Made by a program: the position numbers and the translations under genes
The notes under the pieces: model-generated
Seen by the model: only the letters and a program-made list of their open reading frames with translations
Told to the model about the DNA's origin: nothing
Database searches by the model: none
Source of the DNA: Opisthocomus hoazin
Taxonomy: Eukaryota; Chordata; Aves; Opisthocomiformes; Opisthocomidae
Assembly: GCF_030867145.1 (NCBI RefSeq)
Contig: NC_134414.1
Coordinates: forward strand, 65,850,814 to 65,914,813
Length of the DNA stretch: 64,000 nt
Direction of reading: 5' to 3'
Shown: piece by piece, positions 49,801-60,600 of the stretch
Layout of the letters: each line of letters opens with the position of its first letter
Numbering within the stretch: the first letter of the stretch is position 1

Positions 49801-52800
49801 AATGAGAAGTGCTTAATATGGGCTCCTGCTAGGACTACAGACTTGAAACACAGCTAAATTATGCTCTATTAAATTTGATCTTGGCTCTGCCCCCTGGAAA
49901 AAAACAAAGGACCAAAAAACCACGGAGGGTTATAACTCCCCAAAAAGAATGTACTTGAATGGAGCTGTTGTTGGTATTTTTCTAATCTAATTGAAAATGT
50001 ATTATTTTGTTGAAAACATGATTACGCATTTTTTTCTCCCATGCTGCCTATTTTACTTGCAAAGATTACCTTTTAAAAGGTAATCCTTGATGCCAAATCT
50101 CTTCTGAAAACACTCTGTAAGCATGTAAGCTAGGAGTATGGCAAAACATGGTCGAAAGCAAGCACAGGCAGAGGAGGAAGAAGGTCTGCCTTCCCCCAGT
50201 GAGGAAGAGGGGAAGAAAAGCACTTGGCAAGATGGGATTTTGGAACAAAAATTGTCCCTCTAGAGCTCTGGTTACAGAACATGACACTTGTCAGAAGAAG
50301 ACCTCTTTCTTTTGTTGTGTTTCTTGGTCCCACCTCTTTGCTGCCTTCATTCGTCTTTCGCTAACTTGACGGTGAGCTTTCAGTGACAACGACTGTCTTC
50401 TTGTGTAGGTGTGTGGAGTAACCAGGTAAGCAGAGGTGGTTGTGATGCCTTCTGTCCTAGCGTAACAGTAATTAATACTGAGATAACTGGCACTGGATGC
50501 AGCAGGGATTCTGCCTTACTTTGAAAAAGCGTACTGAAAATTTTACACAAGTATCTGCAGCTACTGTATAATGACAAATTTCGGAGTAACAGTGAAAGTC
50601 TCTTTGGTTTATCCAAGACTGGTTATGTCTGTTGACCTGTCCGTAATGGCTCCATGAGGTTTTTTATATTTATATTTGCATAAATATGTGCTGTATACTT
50701 TGGAGGTCTTTTTAAAGAGAGGTGACCTTACTCCTGCTATCTTTCCACTTATGGACAGAACTTCAAAGGAAGTTCTCTCCACAAGCATTTATGTGGGATA
50801 ACGCTCAGCTTTTCCACGTCTAAGTAGAAGGACAGGGAAGATATGACTCTGAACCTTTTGGCCTGGAGATAAAAGATTCCATGGCTTGGTCAATTGCTCA
50901 GACTGCCAGCCAGTGGCAGAAAATGAAGGCACTGATCCTTCCTACCTTGCCCTTTTACTGATGGACTCTGCGTAGCTCATGTGTGAAGTCTAGGGTTTGC
51001 TGTCCTCAGCTGTGGGGTCTGAATTCCTTCTTGGTGCCCTAGGACTGTCCTGCACCATGTTATGTGGATGGTGACATGACAGCTGCTTTTTTGAAGCAAA
51101 ACAAACTAAATGTCGCAGAAAGCAAAATTGTCTTTAGAAAACTCTTTATATTCCAATGTACATATCCTAATTGCTGGCTAGTGGATATGAATGTACTGAA
51201 AGGAGACCCTGCTTATAACGTCTGAAGGATGAAAGCCATCTCTGGTGCTCAAACTGTGCTGAAACGCTCTTTTCCTTGCTTACAGCTCTGAATCACTCTT
51301 CTCTCTTACTACGGTATTCATTGTTTAACTGAGACAAGTTCATTGTTTGGCAAAGCAACTTGGGAGGCAGTTTTTAATAGAAGATATTATATGAAATAAA
51401 GTTTATTGTATTATAAAGCTGTATGTTGCAGCTGGAGTGTTACTACTGGCCAATCAACAACAAAACCTAAGTAATGATTTTTACATTCTGCTCTTACCAT
51501 CAGAAAATGAATTTGGCTTTTTAAGTGTTATACACTAATTTTCCTCCTTGTCACATGCTAGTCAGAAGTAGCAGAGCAGAAAGGTACTGCCATTGCTTTG
51601 CCTGGACATTAGAGAAAAATCCATGTACCTACGTACCTCTGTGCAAAGTGTCTATTGAGGCATTAAAGGCCACTGCATGAGTTTAACTGATCCTTTGATG
51701 AGTGACTGACCCTGTTGTGGGAAGCAGTGTTGTCGCTGTCCCTCCATTTCTCCTGCCATAGCTCTGCCTCACCTTTTAGACTTTTGTCACCTCATGCCAA
51801 TCACCAGATTTGGTCACATGAGTCTGTCATTTCAGTAAGTGCAGGAAAAACTCTGACATGATGGACAATGATACAGAAAATGAAGTGCACAGAAATCACA
51901 CTTTTGATTTCAGCTCTTTTGAATATGTTCTCTCTATCAGCAAAACCAAAATAACCTTTCTATGACTGCTTACAAAAGTTATTGATTCTTTAACCAAAAC
52001 TTTTTGCAACACTGTAACAATTTGAAACATAAATGTATTAATTATCCATGATTTTGAAATAAATGTGCATCTTAGGACATTGGGAAGAGTAAAAAGGCTT
52101 TTCATACACTGCTGAAAAAAATAGTTCATCCATTAAAAATAATCCTTTATTTTTTGCCTTTTTACCACAAGGGTTTTATTTTCCTTACAAACCTGTAGAC
52201 TTTGTGTGACCACTAAGTCTCGGTTTATTACTTTTATTTCCCCTATTTTGCTGCAGCCAGGAGGATACTGCCACCCCTACGTTTGCTGCCTCAGCTACTG
52301 CTCCGTTAGCATGGAGTGCTTCTGAGCCCTGGGCCAGCTGCCTTGGGTTTATCCAGGCAGCGTGGCTCCCCAGAAACCCCTCAGATCCTCCAGCTCTGCT
52401 ACTTGGCTTCTAGTGTCTGGACTGCAAGTATTTGCATTTAAAATGCACTATCTTCCAATCCTTACAGAAACGGGACAAACAGATGCACAGTTTGGTCCTG
52501 AGTTTGAGTATGAAATACTTTTAGCAGCCTAGGCTATAAATCCTTGGGCTGGATGAAAGAGGAGTTTATCAGGGAAAAGATTAAGTTTAAACCCAGCGTT
52601 TCCATGTTGATAGCAGCATTATTATTGCTATCAAGAGTATGCACTGCATATCTCACTAGTAAGTAGCTCTAGGATATCATACAGCTTCAAGGTCTGTTCG
52701 AAGGATTTTTTTGTTGTGCTCTTGTTAGCTTTGGATTGACCTTGCTTTCTTCCCCGTAAGTTTTTGTTTGTTTGAGAGACAAGTTTTAGGATAATTTTAT

Positions 52801-53472
52801 AGACATTTACAAAGACAAAGTTACATCTACTCAGGCCAGCTCATGTCATGGTACAGAAATACTCCAGCTGAAAAATAAGTTATATTTTAAGTATATATAC
52901 ATATTTTTATATATACATTTAAGAAGGTTACTATTTAATATTTGATTGGTCTTATTTAGGTGTGGCTGTTGCAAGGCGCAGAGCATAATTGTTCTTGTTG
53001 ACTGAAACTTTGTTGCAAGCAGATACTTATACACTCAGTCATACTTTCCCTTAGCCTCTGCAATTAACCTGATCCAGTTGCCCATGGTGCTTCTTGGTGG
53101 CTAGCCAGGGGCCTGGGGTGTGGAGCTGGGCTTCTGTCCAATACCTTTGGATGATTTATGGGTGCACATGCAAAGAATATCCGCAAAACTTCTCTTTTTT
53201 CAGATTATACAGTCTGACATCTTCAAGGATTTACATCATGTCCCTTTTTTGCCCTCCAACAGTGCTGCTCTTTCTGAGACTTCTCATCAGTGTCTTCCTC
53301 CCTCATCCTTATCAAGGATGACCCCAGCCCCTCCCCCCCGAGCAGGAAAGCGGGAGGTGCCAACGAGCGGCAGCTCTGACTCAGCGGGGGCAGAGTCGAG
53401 TGTGACAGCGGCCAAAACCCCTCACGGATAAGAGCAGCCCCCAGGGAGCGCGAGTGACCAGGAGCACGGGCG

Positions 53473-53510
53473 AACAGAGCCGGCAAACAGAGCCGGCAAA
53501 CAGAGCCGGC
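53473..53510 (+). repeat. Tandem 13-bp repeat in the CR1 5' region
   Basis: The unit AACAGAGCCGGCA occurs three times in succession (the last lacks its final A) within the GC-rich 5' part of the CR1. It may be part of the element's internal promoter, by position only. Confidence 0.8.
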
Positions 53511-53618
53511 GCAGCAGTTAGCGCGGCAGTTCGAGCGGGGAAGGCAACAGGCAGGGTGCAGCCGCCCCTGCTGGCAACTCAAGTAGTGGGCATCGCCTAT
53601 CCAGGAGATATTCTAGCC

Positions 53619-54700
53619 ATGGTTACCACTCGCGGTAAAGCTGTTGCTCGAAGGAGTGTGGGGACCCAGACAGAGGCCCCACGCAAGAACGCAGGTGTCC
53701 AGGTCTCTGGCTGCCTGAGTGCCTGAGCCTGGCACTCGTACCGGTGGACAGCAGAGACAACTGCTGTGTTCAGTGCGAGCAGGTGAATGATCTGCTCAGC
53801 CTGGTGGCAGAGCTGAAGGAGGAAGTGGAGAGGTTGAGGAGCATCTGGGAGTGTGAGAGGGAGATAGACTGGTGGAGCAGCACCCTGCCCTCCCTGAGGC
53901 AGAGGCAGCAGGAGGCGGCTCCACGCAAAGCAGAGAAACCCCTACCCTCTTGCCACTGAGCAGAAAGAGGGGACCGAAGAGATGGGGGGGAATGGAAGCA
54001 GGTCCCTGCTCGGGGGGGGCAAGCAAAACCCCTCCCGGCCTCCCTCACCTGTCCAGTTGCCCTTAAGCAACAGATATGGGGCTCTGGAATGTGAGGGACC
54101 AGCCAAAGAGGATGTGGGTGAAGGTGAAGCTCCATCCAGGGGGTTGCCTAGAATGAGTCAGACAGCCCCACGTATTACGACTGCCTCAGCTAAGAAAAAA
54201 AGAAGGGTAATTGTCATAGGTGATTCCCTTCTGAGGGAAACAGAGGGCCGAATGGACCCATCCCACAGGGAAGTCTGCTGCCTCCCTGAGGCCCGGGTTA
54301 GGGATGTTGCTAAAAAACTCACTGGTCTGGTGCGGCCTATTGATTACTACCCCCTCTTGGTAATGCAGGTTGGCGGGGACGAGATTGCAGAAAGAAGTCC
54401 CAAGGCCATCAAAAGGGACTTCAGGGCACTGGGGCGACTGGTTGAGGGATCGGGGCGCAGGTGGTGTTTTCCTCCATCCCATCAGTGGCAGGGAACAGCA
54501 CTGAAAGGGGCAGGAAAACTCATCTTGTTAACAGGTGGCTCAGGGACTGGTGCCATCGGTCCAATTTTGGCTTCTTTGATCACGGGGAGGTGTACACAGC
54601 ACCGGGCCTGCTGGCGACAGGTGGAACTCAGCTGTCTCAAAGGGGAAAAAGGATTCTTGGCCACAAGCTGGTGGGGCTCATTGAGAGGGCTTTAAACTAG
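53619..54700 (+). pseudogene. CR1 ORF1 with SGNH/GDSL esterase domain, frameshifted
   Basis: A likely start ATG is at 53619 (MVTTRGKAVARRSVGTQTEA). Next comes a Cys-containing, leucine-rich stretch that should form a coiled coil (QCEQVNDLLSLVAELKEEVE, about 53774-53833). A linker follows, then the esterase domain with the nucleophile block VIVIGDSLL (Ser codon within 54219-54230). CR1 ORF1 proteins bind RNA/DNA and carry an esterase of uncertain role. Frame breaks lie at about 53727, at about 53960 and at the GGGG run 54452-54455. The Gly-x-Asn block reads Val-Gly-Gly-Asp-Glu (54369-54383) and the Asp-x-x-His block reads Gly-Gly-Thr-Gln (54620-54631), so the catalytic partners of Ser appear lost. 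Confidence 0.85.
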
Positions 54701-54756
54701 GTTCGAAGGGGGAAGGGGACATCGCCCTGCTCACTAGGGATGAGCATAGGCTTGGC

Positions 54757-57562
54757 GTGCCAAGGCCAGGGGTGAGATTGACAGCCCAGCTCAAGTGTGT
54801 CTACACCAATGCACGTAGCATGGGCAATAAACAGGAGGAGCTGGAAGCCATTATACAGCAGGATGGCTACGACTTGGTTGCCATCACAGAAACGTGGTGG
54901 GACAACTCGCATGACTGTCATGCTGTCATGGATGGCTACAGACTCTTTAGGAAAGACAGGCCAACAAGGAGAGGTGGGGGAGTTGCTCTATATGTGAGGG
55001 AGCAAGTGGAATGCGTTGAGCTTGGCCTGGGGGCAAATGAGGAATGAGTTGAAAGCTTGTGGGTTAGAATTTAGGCACAGGTTCATAAGGGTGACATTAC
55101 GGTGGGTGTGTACTACAGGCCGCCTGACCAGGAGGAGGAGGTTGATGAGGCCTTCTACAGGCAGCTGCAAGCAGCCTCACAGTCACAGGCCCTGGTTCTC
55201 ATGGGGGACTTCAACCACCGTGACATCAGCTGGGAAGACCATACAGCTAAGCAGGCGCAATCCAGGAGGTTCCTACAGAGCATCGATGATAACTTTCTGA
55301 TGCAAGTGGTGGAGGAACCAACAAGGAAAGGCGTGCTGCTGGACCTTGTATCAACAAACAAGGAGGGACTGGTGGAGGATGTGAAGGTCGGAGGTAGACT
55401 CGGCTGCAGTGACCATGAAATGGTGGAGTTCAGGATCCTGTGTGGAGGAAGCAGGGCGATAAGCAGGATCAAAACCTTGGACCTCAGGAGGGCTGACTTT
55501 GCCCTCTTCAAGGAGCTACTGGGAGGAATCCCGTGGGACAGGGCTATCGAAGGCAAGGGCGTCCATGAGTGCTGGTCGCTCTTTAAACATCACTTCCTCC
55601 ATGCTCAGGAGCAATGCATGCCCCTGAGAAAGAAATCTAGCAAAGGAGGCAGGAGACCTGCATGGTTAAACAAGGAGCTTCTACCAGAGATCAGGCAGAA
55701 GAGAAAGGTCCATGGAATGTGGAAAGAGGGGCAGGCCACTTGGGAAGAGTACAGAAACGTGGTGAGAGCATGCAGGGATGCGACGAGGAAGGCCAAGGCC
55801 CACCTGGAATTGAAGCTGGCAAGGGATGTCAAAAACAACAAGAAGGGCTTCTTCAACTACATCAGCAGCAAAAGGAAGGCTAGAGACAATGCGGGGCCGC
55901 TGCTGAATGAGGCGGGTGTCCTGGTGACGGGGGATGCGGAGAAGGCAGAGCTACTGAATGCCTTCTTTTCTTCAGTCTTCAGTACTAAGACTGGCCCTCA
56001 GGAATCCCAGGCCCCGGAGGTAAGAGAAGAAGCCTACAAAGAGGACGACTTTCCCTTGGTCGAGGAGGACTGTGTGAGGGATCGCTTAAGCGATCTGGAC
56101 ATCAACAAATCCATGGGTCCCGATGGAATGCACCCACGAGTGGTGAGGGAGCTGACGGATGTCATTGCTGAGCCACTCTCCATCATCTTTGAGAAGTCCT
56201 GGAGGACAGGAGAGGTGCCCGAGGACTGGAGAAAGGCCAATGTCACTGCAATCTTCAAAAAGGGCAAGAAGGAGGACCCAGGGAACTACAGGCCGGTCAG
56301 CCTCACCTCCATCCCAAGAACGGTGATGGAGCAGCTTATCCTGGAGGTCATCATCAAGCAAGTGGAAGAAAAGAAGGTTATCAGGAGTAGTCAGCATGGA
56401 TTCACCAAGGGAAAATCATGCCTGACCAATCTAATAGCTTTCTACGATGACATGACTGGCTGGGTAGATGAAGGGAGAGCCGTGGATGTTGTTTACCTCG
56501 ACTTCAGCAAGGCTTTCGACACAGTCTCCCATGATATCCTCCTAGGGAAGCTGAGGAAGTGTGGGCTGGATGAGTGGTCGGTGAAGTGGATAGAGAACTG
56601 GCTGAATGGCAGAACTCAGAGGGCTGTCATCAGCGGCGCTGAGTCTAGTTGGAGGCCGGTAACTGGTGGTGTCCCCTCAGGGGTCAGTACTGGGCCCAGT
56701 CTTGTTTAACTTCTTCATCAACGACCTGGATGAAGAGTTAGAATGTACCCTCAGCAAGTTTGCTGATGACACCAAACTGGGAGGTGTGGTAGACACAGCG
56801 GAAGGCTGTGCTGCCATTCAGCATGACCTGGACAGGCTGGAAAGTTGGGCAGAGAGGAACCTGAAGAGGTTCAACAAAGGCAAATGCAGGGTCCTGCACC
56901 TGGGGAGGAACAACCCCATGCATCAGTACAGACTTGGGGCAGACCTGCTGGAGTGCAGCTCTGTGGAGAGGGACCTTGGTGTCCTGGTGGACGACAGTTT
57001 AACCATGAGCCAGCAGTGTGCCCTGGCTGCCAAGAAAGCCAATGGAATCCTGGGGTGCATCAAGAAGAGTGTGTCCAGCAGGTCGAGGGCGGTTCTCCTT
57101 CCCCTCTACACTGCCCTGGTGAGGCCTCATCTGGAGTACTGTGTCCATTTCTGGGCTCCCCAGTTCAAGAAAGATGAGGAGCTACTGGAGAGAGTCCAGT
57201 GGAGGGCTACAAGGATGGCGAGGGGACTGGAGCATCTCTCCTATGAGGAGAGGCTGAGGGAGCTGGGCTTGTTCAGCCTGAAGAAGAGAAGGCTGCAAGG
57301 GGCCTTAATATGTACTTACAAATATCTGAAGGGTGGGTGTTGGGAGGATGGGGCCAAGCTCTTTTCAGTGGTGCCCAGTGACAGGAGAAGGGGCAATGGG
57401 CACAAACTGAAGCACAGGAAGTTCCGTCTGAACGTGAGAAAGAACTTCGTCCCTTTGAGGGTGACGGAGCACTGGAACAGGCTGCCCAGGGAGGTGGTGG
57501 AGTCTCCTTCTCTGCAGATATTCAAGACCCGCCTGGACAAGGTCCTGTGCAGCCTGCTGTAG
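54757..57562 (+). pseudogene. CR1 ORF2 (endonuclease-reverse transcriptase), nearly intact but interrupted
   Basis: The apurinic-type endonuclease opens with CVYTNARSMGNKQEELEAII and ITETWWDNSHD. Two in-frame stops follow (TGA 55045-55047, TAG 55072-55074). A 535-codon open stretch then begins at 55102, with SDHEMVEFRI (catalytic Asp-His codons at 55411-55416), RT blocks KSMGPDGMHPRVVREL and [15 protein letters not shown]. An extra C in GTCCCCTCAG (56671-56680) shifts the frame. The RT resumes in the other frame ([12 protein letters not shown], catalytic FADD at 56759-56770) to [13 protein letters not shown] at 57562. Only three lesions separate it from an open ORF2, suggesting a recent insertion. 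The same lesions occur in other local copies. Confidence 0.93.
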
Positions 57563-57659
57563 GTGACCCTGCTTCGGCAGGAGGGTTGGACTAGATGACC
57601 CACAGAGGTCCCTTCCAACCCCTACCATTCTGTGATTCTGTGATTCTGTGAAGGGTGAC

Positions 57660-60600
57660 GCTCTTTCTTAGTCTACAAGCAGCCTTGCCGTTGTTTAAGA
57701 CCAATTGTACACTGCAGCTGTTTTTCTTATCACATGCTGAAGGTCGAAACTATTGGACCTCTACAAAACTATCGTTCTTTGGTCGATTCCACAGATTGCA
57801 CCTGGTCAATATGCACAAACAATCTTCCTTCTACTTGTTCAATATCATGTGCTAATGATTTGTGCACCTTATGATCAAAGCACATTCGCCTTCATCAGCC
57901 GCATAGTGTTCCTAACAAGTAGAACATGCTGGAGCAGTCGTAGATTAATGAAGTTGTTTTAAACATAACACCTGGGTTGTGTTTTGATATTCCTGAACAC
58001 AGAAGACCAAAAGAGTAGTATATTTGCATAAAGCAAATCAATGAAAATCTTCACAGTCCGTCTTCTTAATTCCTTGTCAATCTTGGTTGGTCTTGGTAAA
58101 GGGTTCGAAGAATATTGCCACAAATCTCTGCATCTTGGGTTTTTATAATCTGGCAGCCTTAAGTGACATACTATGTACCTTTAAATTATTGTTATTCTTG
58201 CTTGCTTGCAGCCCTCCAGCCATTTCCTACAGGTATTTCAGCTGTATCTGCCTCTCGCCTGGCCTCAGAATTACACAAAGGAGGGATTATCCTGGGATCT
58301 GAGTTTAGGTATCTATTAGAATTGCCCAAATTAGGAATCAGCATAGACAGTCCGGGGAAAGAGTTCAGAAGCTGCTGCTCTATGCATACAGCCTAGCTTT
58401 CCAGCTCAGACACCTGCCTTAGACTCCTTAAGCTGGTTCGTGTTGCCTCAGGATAGGACTGTTCACTGTATGCTTTGAAACTACTTAGTGGTTGAACACG
58501 TTCAACTATACGTCATTATCTACTGAGTGTAAATCAGGTGAACAGCTTTCCATTGTGCAAATAGTCTGTCCTATCTTGCACGTTTGTTTAAATGAAAACC
58601 TGCAATCAGGATGAGAGACTGTTGCATTTTCCTTGGCAAAATCTTGGTGATAAACTTTGGTGGCCAGTGTTACAAGTATCATTGCAGTCATATAGAATAA
58701 TAAATTACCACTTGAATTGAAACTATATTTGCTAAATGATTTTTCTTCAATACGTGGGACTTCAGATGGTTTGAAAAATGGACTGAAATTGCTCTTGGTT
58801 GTACAACAAAATTGATCCTCATAAGATGAAAAGCCTCTCATATCTTCTTTTAAAAGCCTAGTGTTTTGCTATAAAATGAATTGTTTCATACAAATGTCTT
58901 AGTTCTGTGATTAATGATAAAACATAAGAATTTTTTTTATGATACGGGAAAATGTTTAGCTCTATCCAAGAAAAGAAAAAGGCAAGAATATTTGATAGAG
59001 AACAATTTCATGGTGACCAAAGATTACAGTTTTGCAAATCCTGCTTTTGCTTTGGTTGCTTGTCTCTATATAATGCTCCCATTAAGTGTAATTTGTATAA
59101 CTGTGATAATGTCAGTAGGTGTAGAATGAAGAGTGCTGCAGAAAAGTCAGTTTTGTGCGTAAAAGTGTGTGATAGCTTTATGACTCCATGTATGTTGGGA
59201 GTGAGTTCAGGCAAAGAGTTTGACACATGAGCTTTACAACGATAGCGTCTGAGGAATCCCCTTGCAACACAGCAGTGCCTCACTCCAGAAGAAGCGAAGC
59301 TTGGCACCTGGGGCTTGCTCTGCGGCAGGTCCCTCATGCCTCTGCTCTCTCTTAGCCTGCCCATGGCTTCAGCTCTTGCCACTCCTGCTGCTCTTCACTA
59401 GCGGCTACAGCAGTGCCCGAGCGGCCTGGGCTCACCTTTTATGACCCGAAGCATGCAGAAGTGGTTACGATGCAACTCCTAGGTGCCATCTGATATTCTA
59501 CTGCGTACCTGAGACACCTGCCTAGGCCTGGCAGATATGTCATGGGACTTAGGAGAGATCTGTGCTCTTCCGAAGAGGCAGGTGCAGGACACGTGTGTAC
59601 TCTGGGTCATCCAAAATAGCGCTGGCTACCAGTGCTCAGGCAACTAGAACACACTTTCAGACCCCCTCTATAATCAAGGGGAAGCAATAATCAGTTTTAG
59701 AGGATGGTTCAAGATACTAGGTAAGTTGAATCATGCTGCTATTTCTTTTTCTGTCGACTGCAGAAGTCTCTTCAGATGATAATGCTCCTGATGCTAAGCA
59801 TCTCAGTTTGATTAGGTCTGGGTTTGTGTATCTAGCTGTTCCAGATGACACAGTAACTGTGCAGAAAAGCATATGCTGATTCTAATTAGTTTCTGATTAG
59901 ACCCAGGCAAAGTGTTTTTCTCTGAATGACGTATTTACAAAAAAACCCCTACGGTTTCAAGGTGGCTGAAAATAATTCAAGATATTTGTCTCAGTTTTGC
60001 CAAAAGGCTGGGTTACATATAAGTGACAGCAAGCTGTAAGGAAAAGCCAGAGTTTACTTTGATCTTTTTTGAAATTGTTGTTCCCATATGTGTCTGCTGG
60101 GTGAGGTTGTCATACCGACAGGAGCAAAAGAGGACAGAGACCACATTGCCAGAGGAATACACATGTGCTGCCTCTTCTTCCCTGCTTCATACTGCTGCTG
60201 CTTGCCTGCTGACAGTCATTCAAAGCCTGAGTCTCTTAATTCTTGAAATCCTGATTAGAAGCCTGTTAGTCCTTGGCAATGGTGGGCTGGCTGCTAGACT
60301 GAAGCTGTGGTACGTCATGCCACTTAACACTCCTTCTCTCTGCTGCTGGTTTGTTTTTGTTCACATGCTGCCTCAGAGCAGACGTCGGCTAGCTGGAGGC
60401 AAGGCTGGGCTGCACAACTGCCTCGCTCAGGGTGCTGCAGTCAGGGCTTCGCCTTCTTCCCCTGCCTAAAGTTTGTCTCTTCTCGTCCTTCCCAGGGACG
60501 TGGGCTGAACATGAGGGCCCTCTGATAATGTTGCCTCAGCCTCTTCTACTAATGCCACTACCCTTCTATATGTAGGCCAAGAAAGACCCGGCTTAGAGAA

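Larger units (their letters stand above)
40236..53313. other. 13-kb intergenic stretch, no gene or named repeat recognised
   Basis: No ORF here shows a family motif. The largest (45182-45556 on -, 45613-46032 on +, 48145-48516 on -) lack splice partners and protein-like composition. In particular I looked for exons of SLC10A2, the next gene in the mammalian order, and saw none. Two CTCF-like motifs (41338-41351 and 46851-46864) are listed separately. AT-rich blocks occur at about 47400-47540 and 52870-52940. Confidence 0.5.
53323..57650 (+). mobile_element. Near full-length CR1 LINE (4.3 kb): 5' UTR, ORF1, ORF2, 3' tail
   Basis: It begins with a GC-rich 5' region containing a 13-bp tandem repeat, then ORF1 (coiled coil and GDSL esterase), ORF2 (endonuclease and RT), a short 3' UTR (GGACTAGATGACCC, CCCTTCCAACCCC) and three octamers of TGATTCTG. 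AAGGATGAC at 53314-53322 and AAGGGTGAC at 57651-57659 flank it and may be a 9-bp target duplication with one mismatch; CR1 often lacks one. At 4.3 kb it is close to the about 4.5 kb of a complete CR1, which is rare because most copies are 5' truncated. Both ORFs are broken. Confidence 0.92.

Noticed and set aside
40236..53313. Expected SLC10A2 exons by synteny with mammals
   Set aside because: No stretch resembling the conserved bile-acid transporter segments was found on either strand. The gene, if syntenic, lies beyond the window.
55045..55074. In-frame TGA in CR1 ORF2 as a possible selenocysteine or readthrough codon
   Set aside because: It is followed nine codons later by an in-frame TAG, so decay of the source element is simpler.
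60023..60469. 148-codon ORF with hydrophobic segments
   Set aside because: Hydrophobic runs come from TCTT/CTGCTG-rich sequence. There is no signal peptide structure, family motif or conserved neighbour to support it.
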